From assembly GCA_000149265.1 (NCBI GenBank), contig CH003160.1, forward strand, positions 314,983 to 378,982: a stretch of 64,000 nucleotides of DNA, read 5' to 3'. The notes under the pieces were generated by a model. The model searched no databases, was not told the origin of the DNA, and saw only the letters and a program-made list of their open reading frames with translations. Positions 24,801 to 57,994 of this stretch are shown piece by piece (position 1 is the first letter of the stretch; each line of letters opens with the position of its first letter). This stretch comes from Ciona savignyi (lineage: Eukaryota; Chordata; Ascidiacea; Phlebobranchia; Cionidae). The position numbers and the translations under genes were made by a program.

Positions 24801-25804
24801 GCCCGACTGTGACCTCATATATCGGGTAGCCACCTCCTTAAAATTTTCATTTAGTGTCAATCAATCATTGGCGAAGAGTCAAACAAAATCACCTCCTCCT
24901 CCTCAGGTTTACTCGATCTCCCCTTCCCTTGTTCCTCGCTTCCTCACCCAAGTGATCCAGATGATGTCGGAGGAAATCCTTCGTCTCATCCAGTGCATCC
25001 GGAGAATGGGAGCAAATGGGTCGCTCCAAGCTCGGTTGGACATCGAGGCTCTCCAGCAAGCAACTTCTGCATTTGAATCTCCACAATCATCGTGAGTTGC
25101 ACAATGAAGTGACTGTGTGAATCAGGCATCCTTACTAAGCATTTAGTCAGCTCGAATATAAGTGAACAAACTGTATTGATTTAAATAAATCTCAAGTTTT
25201 TTGTTCCGTTATAATCTCTGCCATTCTTAGGTGAACAAAATAAAAGGATATGATAGGATAGGATAATCATGTTTATCCCCGTTTATGGGAAAACCAAGGG
25301 GGTTAACACACAGGCAATCGTCAGATCACCTCGTGCCCACCGTCGGGTTACCGGAGCTATTGCAGTGTGTTGTGTATGATTCACACGTTCCCTTAATTTA
25401 GTAGAACCCACTAATCCGCTGGGTTCAGGCAATGTCCGTAAAGTGCCTTGCCCGAGTACACAACCGCTAGCTAGCGACCAGTTTCGCACCTGCAACCTTT
25501 CGATTGACAGGCGACGCACTTAACCGCCAGACTAACCGGCCGGAAAAGCTTTGTGTGTGAGATAAACAACTTTCTTTTAAATAAGTTTGCATTGTACTGG
25601 TTGTAAAATTCCCGACAAAACATGTTTGTAGATTTTAAGAAAATATACACAGTCCAACATATCCCATATAATTAAAGGAAGAACTTCATTGAAGCATTGG
25701 ATCTCATACCAGACATGGCATCGCCTGCTGACCGCAGACTTCTGGATGACCTGCTCACGAAGTTTAAGAGTTTATTGATCTTCCAATTGCGATGTTTTTC
25801 ATAA
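12897..25804 (+). CDS. EXOC2: Exocyst complex component 2 (Sec5), 21 exons
   Basis: Subunit of the exocyst, which tethers secretory vesicles to the plasma membrane and is a RalA effector. Exons (all phase-consistent, GT-AG): 12897-13005, 13459-13632, 13724-13844, 14378-14510, 14689-14800, 15747-15827, 16051-16151, 16203-16329, 19356-19571, 19822-19886, 20029-20181, 20935-21110, 21399-21520, 21690-21751, 22854-22994, 23639-23728, 23831-23947, 24231-24372, 24511-24566, 24907-25091, 25678-25804. They give 869 residues (human 924). Residues 5-90 are the IPT/TIG Ral-binding domain ([20 protein letters not shown], then [11 protein letters not shown]). Thr8 and Arg24 match human Thr11 and Arg27, which contact RalA. 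Further matches are [46 protein letters not shown] and the final [11 protein letters not shown]. The linker before the exocyst helical rods is shorter than in vertebrates. The start ATG is the only one in frame before the IPT domain. Confidence 0.95.
15555..15654. other. Assembly gap (100 N)
   Basis: Exactly 100 undetermined bases, the usual placeholder for a gap of unknown size. It lies in EXOC2 intron 5. The flanking exons (ending 14800 and starting 15747) join in phase and without loss of family sequence, so no exon needs to be hidden in it. Confidence 0.99.
17079..18157. mobile_element. TTAA-flanked non-autonomous transposon (piggyBac-like), 1079 bp
   Basis: Lies in EXOC2 intron 8. The left end CTCTTTCACTCCC and the inverted right end CTCTTTCCCTCCC match at 12 of 13 bases. 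TTAA sits directly outside each end (17075-17078 and 18158-18161), the target signature of piggyBac-type elements. Just inside the right end CAACTCGC and GCGAGTTG form a hairpin around GATATATG (18122-18145). Frames of 130 and 79 codons on the minus strand do not resemble a transposase, so it is non-autonomous. Confidence 0.7.
19245..19336 (+). repeat. Dispersed repeat with AAACTAAACT tail, copy 2
   Basis: Contains GTTTTCATCGTGGAAACAAA and an ATAAACTAAACTAA tail, shared with the copies at 6225, 52880 and 62524. It ends only about 20 bases before EXOC2 exon 9 (19356), so it occupies the place where the branch point of that intron would be expected. Confidence 0.6.
21812..22650 (+). mobile_element. 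tRNA-derived SINE interrupted by a hAT-like MITE
   Basis: The SINE head begins at CCGGTTAGCCTGGCAGTTAA and the body runs to GATAAACATGAATATCCTATC at 22098. The remaining ATCCTATCC tail resumes at 22635 after a 536-base insertion (separate entry). It lies in EXOC2 intron 14. Confidence 0.85.
22099..22634. mobile_element. hAT-like MITE, 536 bp, inserted in a SINE tail
   Basis: The termini TAGGGCTGCGAA and TTCGCAGCCCTA are perfect inverted repeats of 12 bases, and AACGGTTAACC-type words continue inward. The flanks are an identical 8-base sequence, ATCCTATC, at 22091-22098 and 22635-22642. An 8-base duplication is typical of hAT elements. Because the target is a tandem ATCCT tail, the duplication could be partly pre-existing. 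The interior has three related segments with CACACGTYGATTGTTT. There is no coding capacity. Confidence 0.8.
25246..25543 (-). mobile_element. tRNA-derived SINE, full length
   Basis: Inverted copy in the last intron of EXOC2. It has an AGGATAGGATA tail at the left and a TAACCGCCAGACTAACCGGC head at the right. The tRNA-like and body words are complete. Confidence 0.85.
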
Positions 25805-27393
25805 ATATGTAAAATTAACTTGTGCAATGTTATCTATTTAATGTATTTACAGTATCTTATAAAGTGGTCACCCGTGCGATCTCCTTTATATATCATATGA
25901 TTGTTGTTTAATAAATTTATGTGATCCAGTTATAAAATGTGGCTTAAAACTAGGGCTGCGAGGATACTTATCAATAATCGCGATTATCGTTAAGTGAATA
26001 TGGGAAATTTACAAAATGCAAACTAAACGACTTTAACAGATTGAAATACGTTTCTTGATGACAATTAAACTATACTTTGTCTTTAGGCTTGCAAGTGAAA
26101 TCAACCTTTTTTATTATTGTTGCAATAAGCTTACATACGATGTGTAAAACCTAACCACCATGTATACCTACTGAAGGAATAGCCAGGTATGTGCGTCAGA
26201 AACGTACATTTTGCCGGCCGCCGACCGTAGTTCGTAAATATTTGGTTGGGAAAATGTTTTTAGTTACTTTAATTACACAAAACACCATTCACACGTTGAT
26301 TGTTTAATTGTCAACGTAATATAAACAACCTTTTACAAGTTGAATATTGAACTTTATATTGCCTAATGCTAATATAACTTAGTTCTACTGAATTTGTATG
26401 TCAGCAATGTTAGCTTGTACCAATACAAATGTATTGCACCATGGCTGTTTTAAAGTATATTTAAACGGACAGCATTATAACATTTTAGCCCCAACAGTAC
26501 ATAATGAGAGGCGTAAAACTATAGTTTATTGCGATCATTAGAATAACAAGTGTTGGTAAGAGTGTTCTACACAACAATGCGTTTGTGAGGTAAAACGCTA
26601 TTTTTACCGATACTCAGAAGCATTTTTACGCAGAGTTTCCCTGATAAAATAATGCGTGTGTGATACGATAATCGCGATGCTCATTTATTAGAATCGTCGC
26701 CGACTGATATCGCGATAACACAAGATTTATGTGTGATTACGGAGTACAGCCAATAAATTCTGCATCAGATTCTACCCTAGTACATAGCTACGTAGCTTTG
26801 CCGGAAAATAATGGAATTATGTGTCTTGTGCACTCCCAATTCCCAACTCAAAACCAATACAAAGTGATTGATCAGATCAACCAAATTACCAGAACTTCTC
26901 GTTTTACATTTTATTAATCGGTCCATTTCGAAGACACTGCCAGTGGCGGGAAAAAGTCACCCCGATATAACATGTAGTTTGTTCCGTCGGCCGCTGGACA
27001 TATTATAGCATGCCATATTGCAAGTAACACTGATAAATAAATTGAACACTTGCTATTCTGTGTGGGATAGCAACATTACGGACATCGTCATCATTGCATC
27101 AAAATTCCCGCATTAGGGCCATGAATATGCAATATACAAAATTAAAACTCATTCTTGGCATATATACTGTCCTATAATATATACACAGCATGTACATGGA
27201 ACTTTGTGCACAATGCTGTTTACTTGTTCGGCCCGAAAAAAACTGTCTATTTGGATTCCGTGACAAGCAAATAGCAAGGTTTAAAGTTTTGTTCGTTTCT
27301 GCGACTGCTCATTTCCAGTGAGAATTATCCCTTTAGCAACACAACATAAGATAGGCATTTACTTGCAGCATGCAACAAACCCAAGTTGCTAGA
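25805..27393. other. Convergent intergenic region with a second hAT-like MITE copy
   Basis: EXOC2 (plus) and the sodium channel (minus) both end here, tail to tail. AATAAA at about 25910 is a candidate EXOC2 poly(A) signal. From 25951 TAGGGCTGCGAGGATA repeats the MITE terminus seen at 22099. At 26283-26340 CATTCACACGTTGATTGTTT and AATATAAACAACC repeat its interior. The right end near 26720 is too diverged to mark. No gene is seen. Confidence 0.6.
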
Positions 27394-48263
<20,870 letters not shown>

Positions 48264-49734
48264 TTCAAAACCGTCATCAGGTAACCTTACCAACCTACAC
48301 ACACATCTCAAATGATCTTAGTTTTGTTTCTAACGTAAACTTTTGAAAGCACAAGCTGAAAAAAATACAAATTAAAACAGTAGAAATTATGTGAGATAAA
48401 AAAATAAGTTAATTTTTCAGACGTTTTTCCTCCTGGTCATACAGGCGACGAAATATACATTAAGCTACAGAACTTCCTTCAAAGCGTCGACCCGCTTCTA
48501 TTCTTACGATTTTTAAAAGAACAACTGATTCGAATCGGGCTGGGTACCATTAACACAACTGCGTTTCTATTTTTGCGAGTTTTTGCTTTCAGAGACGTGC
48601 CATTAGCGTGCTCGATTAGCCGTTCATGAAAATTTCATTATGTCCCCACTTAAGAAATCACCAGAAAAATGACTCGGCCTTCTAAGCCCCAAAGATTCTC
48701 TATGAGCTTAAGATGAAGGGTCAATACCAATTTGAGTTCACAGTAACCCAGCCAACATTCAAACATTTGTAAAAATTTATCTTTTTCCAAGTAACGACAA
48801 TAAATTATCATCACTTAAAAATTAAAAACTGGAAATTAATAAAATCGACGCAAAACGTTAATTTTGTAATTTTGATCTATACAGCACAAATTAAACTAAA
48901 ATGTGAAATCAAACCAAAACAAAAGCAACAAATACCAGTGGAAATGGGGTAAATAATGCAGTGTGCTGTCGACTTCGCAAAAAAGTTAGATTCAAGATTG
49001 AAAACGAAGGTAATGAAGGTCTCAGGCTGACTGCCGCAGTAGTCGATGTATTTCTAATGTCACTGAAATATTTATAAGCCCGTGACGCAAGATTGGACAT
49101 GCACATGATCTTAGTGGGTGCAAAAAAATAAAAAAAGTTACGGGGTTTTCAAAAAAAAACTATCCGTTTTGGTAGGTTTAAATTCGAAAAAGCTAAACTC
49201 AGCACCATAAAAGTTATTAGAATGAAAATATTTTTAATCACTTATGAAAAATAATTAGTTAGTAAATAATGTCGGCTGATTTACTGTTTTTAAAGGCAGC
49301 CATAAAATAATTTATAAAACCTACTGTATTGTATCCAAGAATAAGTTATCCACGAAAAACGTGGTTCAACTAATGCCTCGCATGCAAAATTAATGAACAG
49401 CACTGGCTTTAGTACCTAACATTTTGCCCGAGTTTTATAAAATTTATTGAACCATAATAAATTATAGATCGAGCAATTGTTTCGGCTTGGCCTATTCTTG
49501 GTCTCAAAGTAGCAGTGGAAATAACAATAAAATCGAAATATTCGTTTTTGTTATTGAGTGAGGTTACATTTAATCTTAATACAGCGTGAATAAAAAAGCA
49601 TATATTCAAGTTTTTTAACGGCCGTGTTTTATTATTGCGTATTCAACAAAACAACTGGGTAAACTATGTTTTTGGGATGTTTTACATTAGCTTGACACCG
49701 AACGGATATGCTATATCGTATCCGCTTACTTAGC

Positions 49735-49803
49735 TCGGTCACCCACCAGTCGAATGCCCTTGCGTTTTTCCAATCACAGGTATAAACATGAATATCCTAT
49801 CCT
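49735..49803 (+). mobile_element. SINE 3' fragment
   Basis: Only the last part of the tRNA-derived SINE is recognisable: TTTTTCCAATCACAGGTATA, then AACATGAATATCCTATCC. Confidence 0.6.
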
Positions 49804-49983
49804 TATTATTATGTGATGGATGCTATTCCAGGAGGAATTGGAATGAAGCGAGGTGTCACGACCCAGTTAAATGACTAATTACATTTGAAGTGACTCATTT
49901 CTAACTGCAAGAAGGTAACTTTTGAACTGATTCAATGGGCTGATTTTAAATCGCGGTTTATAATAGATAAACAAAACAAACAC

Positions 49984-50166
49984 AAAACTGGACTTGACAT
50001 TCTATGAACTTTCTACAGTTATTCTACTCAAAACCATCAAAGTTATTTAAAACTGGACTTGAAATTATTCTATGAACTTTCTACAGTTATTCTATTCAAA
50101 ACCATCAAAGTTATTCAAAACTGGACTTGACATTCTTCTATATGAACTTTCTACAGCTATTCTAAA
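49984..50166. repeat. Tandem repeat, 65-68-base unit, about 2.7 copies
   Basis: The units start with AAAACTGGACTTGA at 49984, 50049 and 50117 and contain ATGAACTTTCTACAGTTATT and CAAAACCATCAAAGTTATT. The copies differ at few positions, so the duplication is recent. Confidence 0.9.
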
Positions 50167-52879
50167 GTAATTTTTCTAAAGTAACACATTTAAAAATCAC
50201 TAAATATTGTCACAATATCTCTATTGCATTACAGAATAAAACGACTCTGAACTGGTTAAATTCATTAGAAGTCGACCTTTACATAGACAGGTCTCTTATT
50301 CTGTGAAGTTCACTAAAAAGGAAAGAGCTTCACTAATGCATTATAGACAAGACTAATTAGTTTATGAGTTTTGGCTAAGCGTGTGGGCAGCAAAGAATAA
50401 TTACAATTGCGCGAAGAAACACGGAATGAGACAAAGGCAGCACGCGACCATATTGTTCCCGATCGGCCATAAATTTCACCATAGCCATGTTTTAACGACT
50501 TGCAACGCAGACCAACATATGTTATCTGAATCATTTAATTTGGGGACTTTATCGCTGTCGTTGGAAACAGCAAAATGTGAATGACGTAATAATAAAAATT
50601 ATGACATCATTTTGAGCTCAAAAAACTTTAAAAGCGGTTAATGCTACCAAGTTACAAAAGTTTTACGAAAATCAAAGTATGAAATTTTAACTAATTGGTT
50701 TGTTTAGTGGCTAAATTAACTGACGCATTTCGCGATATCTTACATCGTAAGTGTGTTGATTGATCGTTTATAAGACAGGAAAGCTGCGAAAAAAAACTTC
50801 TGTTTCAACTCATGAAATTCTGAATTGTTCATTTTTAAGCTGTAATGAAATGGTGGTCTCACTAGCTGTGACTTTCGGGACGGTTATCCCAGGGGATTGG
50901 ACAAGATGCGGACTACCTAAATAATTAATATGCGTATCGTCTCTTACTCGTGCTGCCATTGCTCCTCCCAAAGCTGCTCCCTGGAGAAGCGAAATAATTA
51001 GCCGGGTCACGTACTGTGTTCATCTTGCTCCTCACGTGACCCACCATTCTGACGTCACACTGCTGAGTATCAAAGAAAGAAAGAGAGTTGGTAATTGGAC
51101 AGCTAATTCACATCCGCCTATGCCTACTACGGAGTCGTGCTCGATCAATATATCATCGATTGATGTGAGCATATCTCTAAGAGAAGTTTTGAACGATCGT
51201 AAACGATGAGAACTTTGTAAATCCTGGATAAATATTTGTAGCATTTCCACAAACAGCAATTTTTAATTGCCCCAAATTACCTTCTTTAGAATAAGACATA
51301 AAAATAAAAGTAAACAGCTGCCACCATTTCAGATGATATCTATTTAACTGAAACGCATTCCATACGATTAATACTGATAAGTCACTTGCTTGTTAATAAG
51401 GTAAGCTTTCACAAGGCTGTTGCGAGATATATTCTTCATTGTGTTAAAACAATATCCAGACATTAGGCTACAAAACGTTACCAATTCATTCTTAATATCA
51501 TAAAAATACTGTTTATTTTACAAAAATACGCAGTAGCCATGTATTGTACCTATTCTAAATAACGATTGCTTATAAGATAGAGCTTCAATGTCATATACTG
51601 AACTAATTCAAAAAAATTAATTTTCTTATCCGCTCAGCAACAGTGGACATAGTGCCGGTCTAGTGTAGCAAGAAACACAAAAAAGTACAAAAGACAGATA
51701 CAAGCTGGAAACGAAAACGGCACCAAGCAATCGGCCTCGTAAATTATTCATCAGCCGTCTGTCGATGAGGGTTTAAAGGTACAGGTGGTGCGGAATCGGA
51801 ACTAAATTTTCATGAACTAGATGTGACTGAATCTTTTTTTAAACAAAATAAATTAACCACAAAAACAATGAACATGCATATTCTGCGTTTCTGATTAGTG
51901 ACTTTTCATAGAAAGTTTATGTTAGACAAACCCTAAAATTATCATCATACGGTTGCGAATAGACCAGGCGTTGTGCTATACCTGTGCTGCATTTTAACAA
52001 TATTACTTTATCTGCATTTAACACCTGGCTTAGTCAGCATGAACAAACACGGCAATCAAGACTATAACATTCGCTTGTCACGTCCATGCTGGATTATACC
52101 ATCGTGCTTTGTCATAGATTTGGATCGATTCTAGATCAGCACATATTAAAAAAATACATGTATAGAGCAACTTTACAAATCTAACTGCTGCATAGTGAAA
52201 TTATATTAGATGTTGTTTTGAGTTATAGAGTAAGTATGAATTACTCAATTATTCCTGTTATTTCTTAGAATTATTTCCTTTATTTTTTACCTGAAAATGC
52301 TAAAACTCACGGAGTCACTGAAAACACTTTTTGGGGGTTATTTGTCTAATCTGACATTTACTGGTGTGACCAAAACGTCTGCGCACCTGACCGAAAGAAG
52401 TGGATGGCCAAAGCATGTACGAAATAATCGTTAATGCGCTGCGCTGTCAGCTGCGAGGAGTATTCGGCGAAAGGAAGAGAAAGGGGACATCTTGGCCTAA
52501 TAAGATGCAAGTAAAAGTATCGGCAAAAGAACTCAAAGCTTGATTGGTTCCCTTTGCGCATACCGACAATGTATTCGATCACTATCTTTTTAAAGTATCC
52601 AAAACGGTTACAGAGTTTAGGCCTTCAGGGCCCGCGTGACACACTCAACTAAACAGCAATTGCATCGTTTGATTCATTGCCTGGCTTCTCACCCAACACA
52701 AGATAAACAATAAAATATATCGTTACCGCAATAACCCAAGCTATTAAAAATGTTGTAGCTGTTAAAATTATTACTTTTATTGATTTAAATACAAGATGAA
52801 GCAATTTGATACCTATTTAAAACACACAGAATCGGGTTTAATAATGTAATTCTTCTATTTTGGACAAAATATAATTAAG

Positions 52880-52952
52880 TTTATTATATTCAAATTTTTC
52901 CAAATTTTTATCAAAGTTCCTGCTTCGTGTTTTCATCGTGGAAACAAAAAAT
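52880..52952 (+). repeat. Dispersed repeat tail, copy 3
   Basis: CAAATTTTTATCAAAGTTCC followed by TTTTCATCGTGGAAACAAAA, shared with 6225, 19245 and 62524. The terminal AAACTAAACT run is absent here. Confidence 0.55.
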
Positions 52953-55007
52953 GTTCCTTATCATCCGACACCTTGTGTTTTGTGAAATTCACTTTACATT
53001 TGTAATCGAATATTCGATTTTAGTTACAGTGGTGTTTTATATACACCAATGTGTAAAAATCCATAGATTTTCGGTTTTCTTCCGTAATTTTTTCGTAAAC
53101 ATTTTGCTCATGTGCGCCACCACACTGCAAAAATATACCAAAAATACAAAAAAAGTATATTTATTTTTTGTATGGTCCTTCATTATTCCATTCTTTCTGA
53201 TATTTTTGTCTTTAGTTTTTTTTTTGTGATTTTTATGTCATCAAGGACTACATAAACAGTTTATTTGTATGACGGTATTGACTTTAAGCGATTATGTATA
53301 GTCAAAATTTCTGAAACGGGCTAGGCGCGTTCGGTTGAAACATCGTGCTTTGGCAATCCACAAAGTGCGTTACCCAAGGGTATAACCATCTTAACAGTCC
53401 ACTGGTTTCGATTCAACAACCTTTTGGTTTAAAATAACACTATAATCAAGACATGGTTGTGTATAACTGTGAATGTGATACGTGCAAATGTATTAAGATT
53501 TTAATTTTGCCATTGGGATGAGAGTCTAAGTCATGGAATTTAAATGAGTATTTGGCAAGTAACAAGTGTATTTATTATACGTTATTATCCGAAAAAAAAC
53601 TTTTATTCCAAAAAAACTTATTTCTCCAGTGTTACGTTAAGATTTCTCTTGAACTTTTATGATAAATATAGGCTGCGGTTAAAACAAAATTTAAAGTTGT
53701 CATTTTCCCTAATACATCTATGTTGTGTTATAAAAGTAAGTACCGTCAGTAAGTATATTTGAATTTTTCAAAATAAAAAGATCTTGCAATCGTCTGCGAA
53801 TAGAGTCAATATACACTTCGGCTTCATTTTATTACCGTGTGGGCTTTGTTTTAGGCACCTCTTCAGAAACTAGTGGTTCATCATTGGGTGAAACAAAATC
53901 TGTAGCAATGTCTCCATCGTATTGAAGGTACCGTAATGGCTGTTGTAACTGTCGTTTATGCGTTTGCCATTCTCCACCAACGAATAAATAAGTTTGTCCT
54001 ATCCTCTATTAAATTAATAGTCGCAATATTGTTGTGTTGGTTTATCGAAACCTATGTAAAAATGGCGGCCAAAGATGGTAAAATATCTGCAATGGGGTAA
54101 GATTTTCGTGTTCTTTAGACTAATTGTATCTACGATACACTGGATTACAAGAGCTACATTAAAATAAAACGTCATTGCGGTATAAAGACTTTTTAATTGG
54201 CTCTATGGGATGGCTACCATAAGTACTTTATTCAATGAACATTATAATGTATTGTCCTGTCAATGCTGTAAATATGTGGCAGCGTTTAATAGTGAGGATC
54301 TTGAATGCAATAAGTGTGAAAAATAGCTGGAATACTTTCGCATATTTAATGTCTTTAGATTGCTGATCATTTAATACTTCGACTGCCAATTCAGAGAACA
54401 ATAAAAATGATTTCTTGGACAATTATTTTAAATATATTGTTACGATATACATCATGATCATATTATAAACATAAAAGTAAGTACACGTTTAGTATGGTTA
54501 CTCAATCTATAGGAATGCAATTATGTATACGTTTTAAATAACATGACGTACATCTTCAACGATACCGATAGCGTTAGAATGCATTAGGTTAAAAGCTCCT
54601 TGTACTTTTGGTAAAGCAACGTGTCACCACTTTCAATTAGTAATATCTGGGCTTGTGACTTGTAGGCATATATATAGATGACTGTTTCAGTCTAATGTTC
54701 ACAATAGAAGTTTCAGAGGGTATTTTTGTATCGTATTAAGTTTAAAACCTAGGAATGAATACAGATTGCGTTGAAACCTTATTTTATTGGGAAATTAATT
54801 AGGACCGAAAAATTGAAGCAAAAATAGAAACACCGCCTCTATGTGAAACTAACAAATATTGAATTATATTTCGATGGCTCGTTGCAGAGAATGGGAAAAT
54901 AATCGAGTCGAATCCCAGGCAGTATAGACAAAAACGTACAGTCAACCTGGCATTCTTGTGCATTTGCTTTACTCGGTTGTTTTTTTTCTTCAGTTTTAAA
55001 CCATCAC

Positions 55008-57994
55008 ATGTTGAAGAGAATGTTTACAAAGCGAGACATCGCAAGGTTTTGTAGACAAACTGCAAGTCGTTATTTTGCAACGAGTTTCTTGCTACTTCTA
55101 GTCGGTTTTATGTCGATCAGGATGCACTGGTACAACAACTACAATTCTGACGAAGAACTGATCATTGGCGGAAAAGATTCCTATAAAAAACGTCATATTT
55201 TATCCGGTATATAGCCTATGTAACTACAACTGTAATATCGGTTTGTGTCTTTTGATTCTGTGGTTCGCCAATCATATTCTTTGTTGTTTTTTTTTGATTT
55301 TTGTTTTATTAATAAAAAAAATTTAGTTAAAATTGTAGGTAAAATTGTTTGTTGCAATTTATCTCCTGAAAAGCACAAAACAGCTAATCAGGGTGTATGT
55401 TGAACAGCTTTAATATGCCCCCATTAATGACCAATCATATTCTTTGGTTTGTGACTGGACGTGCGATAACAACTGTTGTATCATCGTACCAGAAAAGAGC
55501 ATGCACATTCTAAAATATACTTAATGTGTTTCAGAAGCCAATGAAGAAATCGATGTCACTAAGCGAGAAAATATTGGAACTTCAACTGCTTTTCGATCTC
55601 TTATTACATCACAAAAAGTTATCACCGTAAAAAGTAAGATAATGGTTTCGTCGTCTCTGGCAGACAGTGCGCCTGTAATACTTTCTTCTGCAGATGATAA
55701 AGCATGGGTGCAATTAACCGTTCCAAAATCGAGCCAGCGCCAACAACTAAAAAAAGAAATATCAAAAAAATATATTCGCCGCAAAAACGTATTAAAAGCG
55801 GTAAGTTCATGCTTCTACGAGACTTAAGGATTTTTAAATTAAAACAAATAATTAATGTGCAATAATTGGGATAATTTATTTCTAAACCTACGCTTTTGCA
55901 ATCGCTTCTGATATTTTTCGTATTGTTTTGCTTCAATTATACTTAAACTGAGTAATTGTTGTTTTATTTTTACCGAAAATAGAGAAAAAAAAACAATATA
56001 AACTAAGAACAATACAGAATAACCACTTGTGTAAAAAATGCATTGCTAATAATGACGTATTCCGTAAAAGTCGTGTAGGAAACAAAGATCTGACGGCATG
56101 AACTGGAGCGATTCGACGCAGATGATTGCAGCTCCACAGCAACACATAGCTGCGTGCTTCGTTCAAAAAGCTGGCAGCACGAGTTGGTAGGTAGTAGCCG
56201 AAAAAACGGAATACATATTACATGTAAATGTACGGATTGTGTGGCCGAAATGGTTAATCGCAACCGGATACATAGAACGACCTATACAAAAACGGTCCAG
56301 TGACGAGCCCATTATGGGTTCAAAACTTAACTCGGTAAAAAAACATTTAAATCGTGTTGCTCAGGCACAAGTTGATCTACAATCTGCGGAATCACGGCGC
56401 GAAGAAATGGAGCAATGAAGGTCACGTGGAAAACCGGGAATACACGAAACGACTTCCCGACCACGTGAAATCTGTTCTCTTAAGGTCACCGGACGTGACG
56501 CGGGTTCTCTGCGTGCGTCATCCATTTGCTCGGCTGATATCCGGATGGAACAGCAAATTCCACAAGTAAGATTTCACTCATATCTGAAATGTTATTCTTA
56601 TTCTCTTGGCAGACGTGCGCGTTTAGATATTACCGAAAAAACTAATTATACATACAAATGACGTTTTACCAAGGAAAATGGATACCACGGAAATAAAAAA
56701 GCGGGGTATTTCATGATTGAATAATATATGCAAGCCACTAACCCGAGAGAATGGTTTTGTAAGACAAAAAAACCCTGATAAGGTAATATACACAAACTTC
56801 AACTAATTCCGTAGCTCTTGATTTACAGAAATTAAAAACTGCGAAACGGAAACGGAATAGGATATTTATGTTTATTATAGAATTACTATTTTTTCAAATC
56901 ACGATTAAACTGTTGATTATTGTTTGCTAGTTTTTTTTAATAAACAAATCACATGTGGTAAATGTATAAAACGAAAATTTATCTATAGATCGTTTGTTAC
57001 CACCGTGGGGAATTTGATGTTCAAATCAATGCCGGAGCTGATTGATTATGTGGGCATGACGTCACCTCCCGACGCTGATCACGTCATCGCCTTCGAAGAT
57101 TTCGCACAATATGTGGCTGACCACGGGATAGAGAAAGTTGATATACATTTTAAGACAGTGGAACAACTGTGCAAGTAGGCTTAGTTGGTTAATTTTGTTA
57201 ACAAAAACTTTCCTATCAGTTAGATTTTAGGCGACCTAGCCTAGCTTCTACCGAATGGTGGTGAGATAGAAACTTATCGCTACAGCTGGAGTCAGTTATA
57301 TTGGACAAGACACTTAGCGGATTTGGTCAGACCCAATTATTTAAAGAAATGATCAAAAACTGTAGAAAAATGTCTCCCTTGTATTGAACGTACTGCAAAA
57401 GCTTCGGTGACCCGAATCCATGGGTAATTTGTCCATTTTCCGTGATTTAATGTGACTTGTCCCAAGCAGTCAAGCACGAATATTATAGGCTATTTATCCT
57501 AATACCCTACTACTATACCTCAACAGCAATCATGATATTCCGGTAGCCGGCCTCCTATATAAGACTCAATTGAAAATAAATCGCTACATATTTTTAATTG
57601 CAGATAAAAAAAAATTAAGCTACTTTTTCATTTAATAAATATTTGCAGACCGTGCGGCTTTCCATACGATTACATTGTAAAAGCCGAATCGGCCATCGAT
57701 GACCTATGGTGGGTGCTGAACAGATTCAACGCATCTATGGAGAACTTTCTTGTGCACGATGTCGATTTTGGTCGGCAGGACCGGGAGAGTGACATATACA
57801 AGGAAACTCTACAAAATAGAAACCTAACAGTTCAGCAGCAACAAGTCGAGATCTTTAGCGACATTGTGCGACACTTTTTTAAACGAATACCTCGAGAAAC
57901 TACGCGAAAACTAATGTCGATTTATTATGACGATTTCGTGCGCTATGGCTACACCTTCGACGTACTAAGTCTAAGTGCGGGGGGTTTTGAATAA
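55008..57994 (+). CDS. Carbohydrate sulfotransferase, HNK-1ST/CHST8-14 family, 6 exons
   Basis: Golgi type II membrane enzyme expected to move sulfate from PAPS to a glycan, such as chondroitin, dermatan or a GalNAc/GlcA terminus; the acceptor cannot be told. Exons 55008-55206, 55535-55800, 56071-56186, 56365-56565, 56989-57174, 57649-57994 give 437 residues. A short basic cytoplasmic tail is followed by the anchor YFATSFLLLLVGFMSIRM (22-39) and a variable stem. The 5' phosphosulfate loop is CFVQKAGSTSW (184-194) and the 3' phosphate site is VRHPFARLISGW (244-255). HFKTVEQLCKPCGFPYDYIV and a terminal YYDDFVRYGYTFD are further family marks. A 3' splice site with a strong pyrimidine tract (ending 54993) lies 14 bases before the ATG. 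The exon 3 acceptor (TAAAAG) is weak and was chosen because it alone keeps the frame. Confidence 0.85.
56236..56345 (+). mobile_element. Second tRNA-like SINE family, copy 2
   Basis: TGTGGCCGAAATGGTTAATC and TGGGTTCAAAACTTAACTCG, ending in AAAAAA, parallel the copy at 44629. It lies in sulfotransferase intron 3, ending about 20 bases before exon 4. Confidence 0.6.

Larger units (their letters stand above)
48295..55007. other. Long intergenic region between Nav and the sulfotransferase
   Basis: About 6.7 kb between two divergent genes. It probably contains the Nav promoter and 5' exons, which I cannot place. No open frame resembles a known family. Recognisable content is a SINE tail fragment (49735-49803), a 65-68-base tandem repeat (49984-50166), a repeat tail (52880-52952), and worn SINE relics around 53320-53430 and 53850-53990. 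Confidence 0.5.

Noticed and set aside
50948-50980. 33-base exon-like segment on the minus strand (CAG before, GTAAGA after, containing MAAR) upstream of Nav
   Set aside because: Joining it to the Nav acceptor at 48294 puts the reading frame into a TGA at once. It might be untranslated leader, but there is no support.
54062-54097. First-exon-like sequence MAAKDGKISAM with a good start context and GTAAGA donor, upstream of the sulfotransferase
   Set aside because: It leaves two bases. Joining it to the acceptor at 54994 runs into a stop after about 20 codons, and no other partner exon in phase was found.
56018-56103. Alternative start of sulfotransferase exon 3 at ATACAG
   Set aside because: The frame is open for 27 codons, then stops at TGA before the phosphosulfate loop. 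The acceptor at 56070 keeps the frame.
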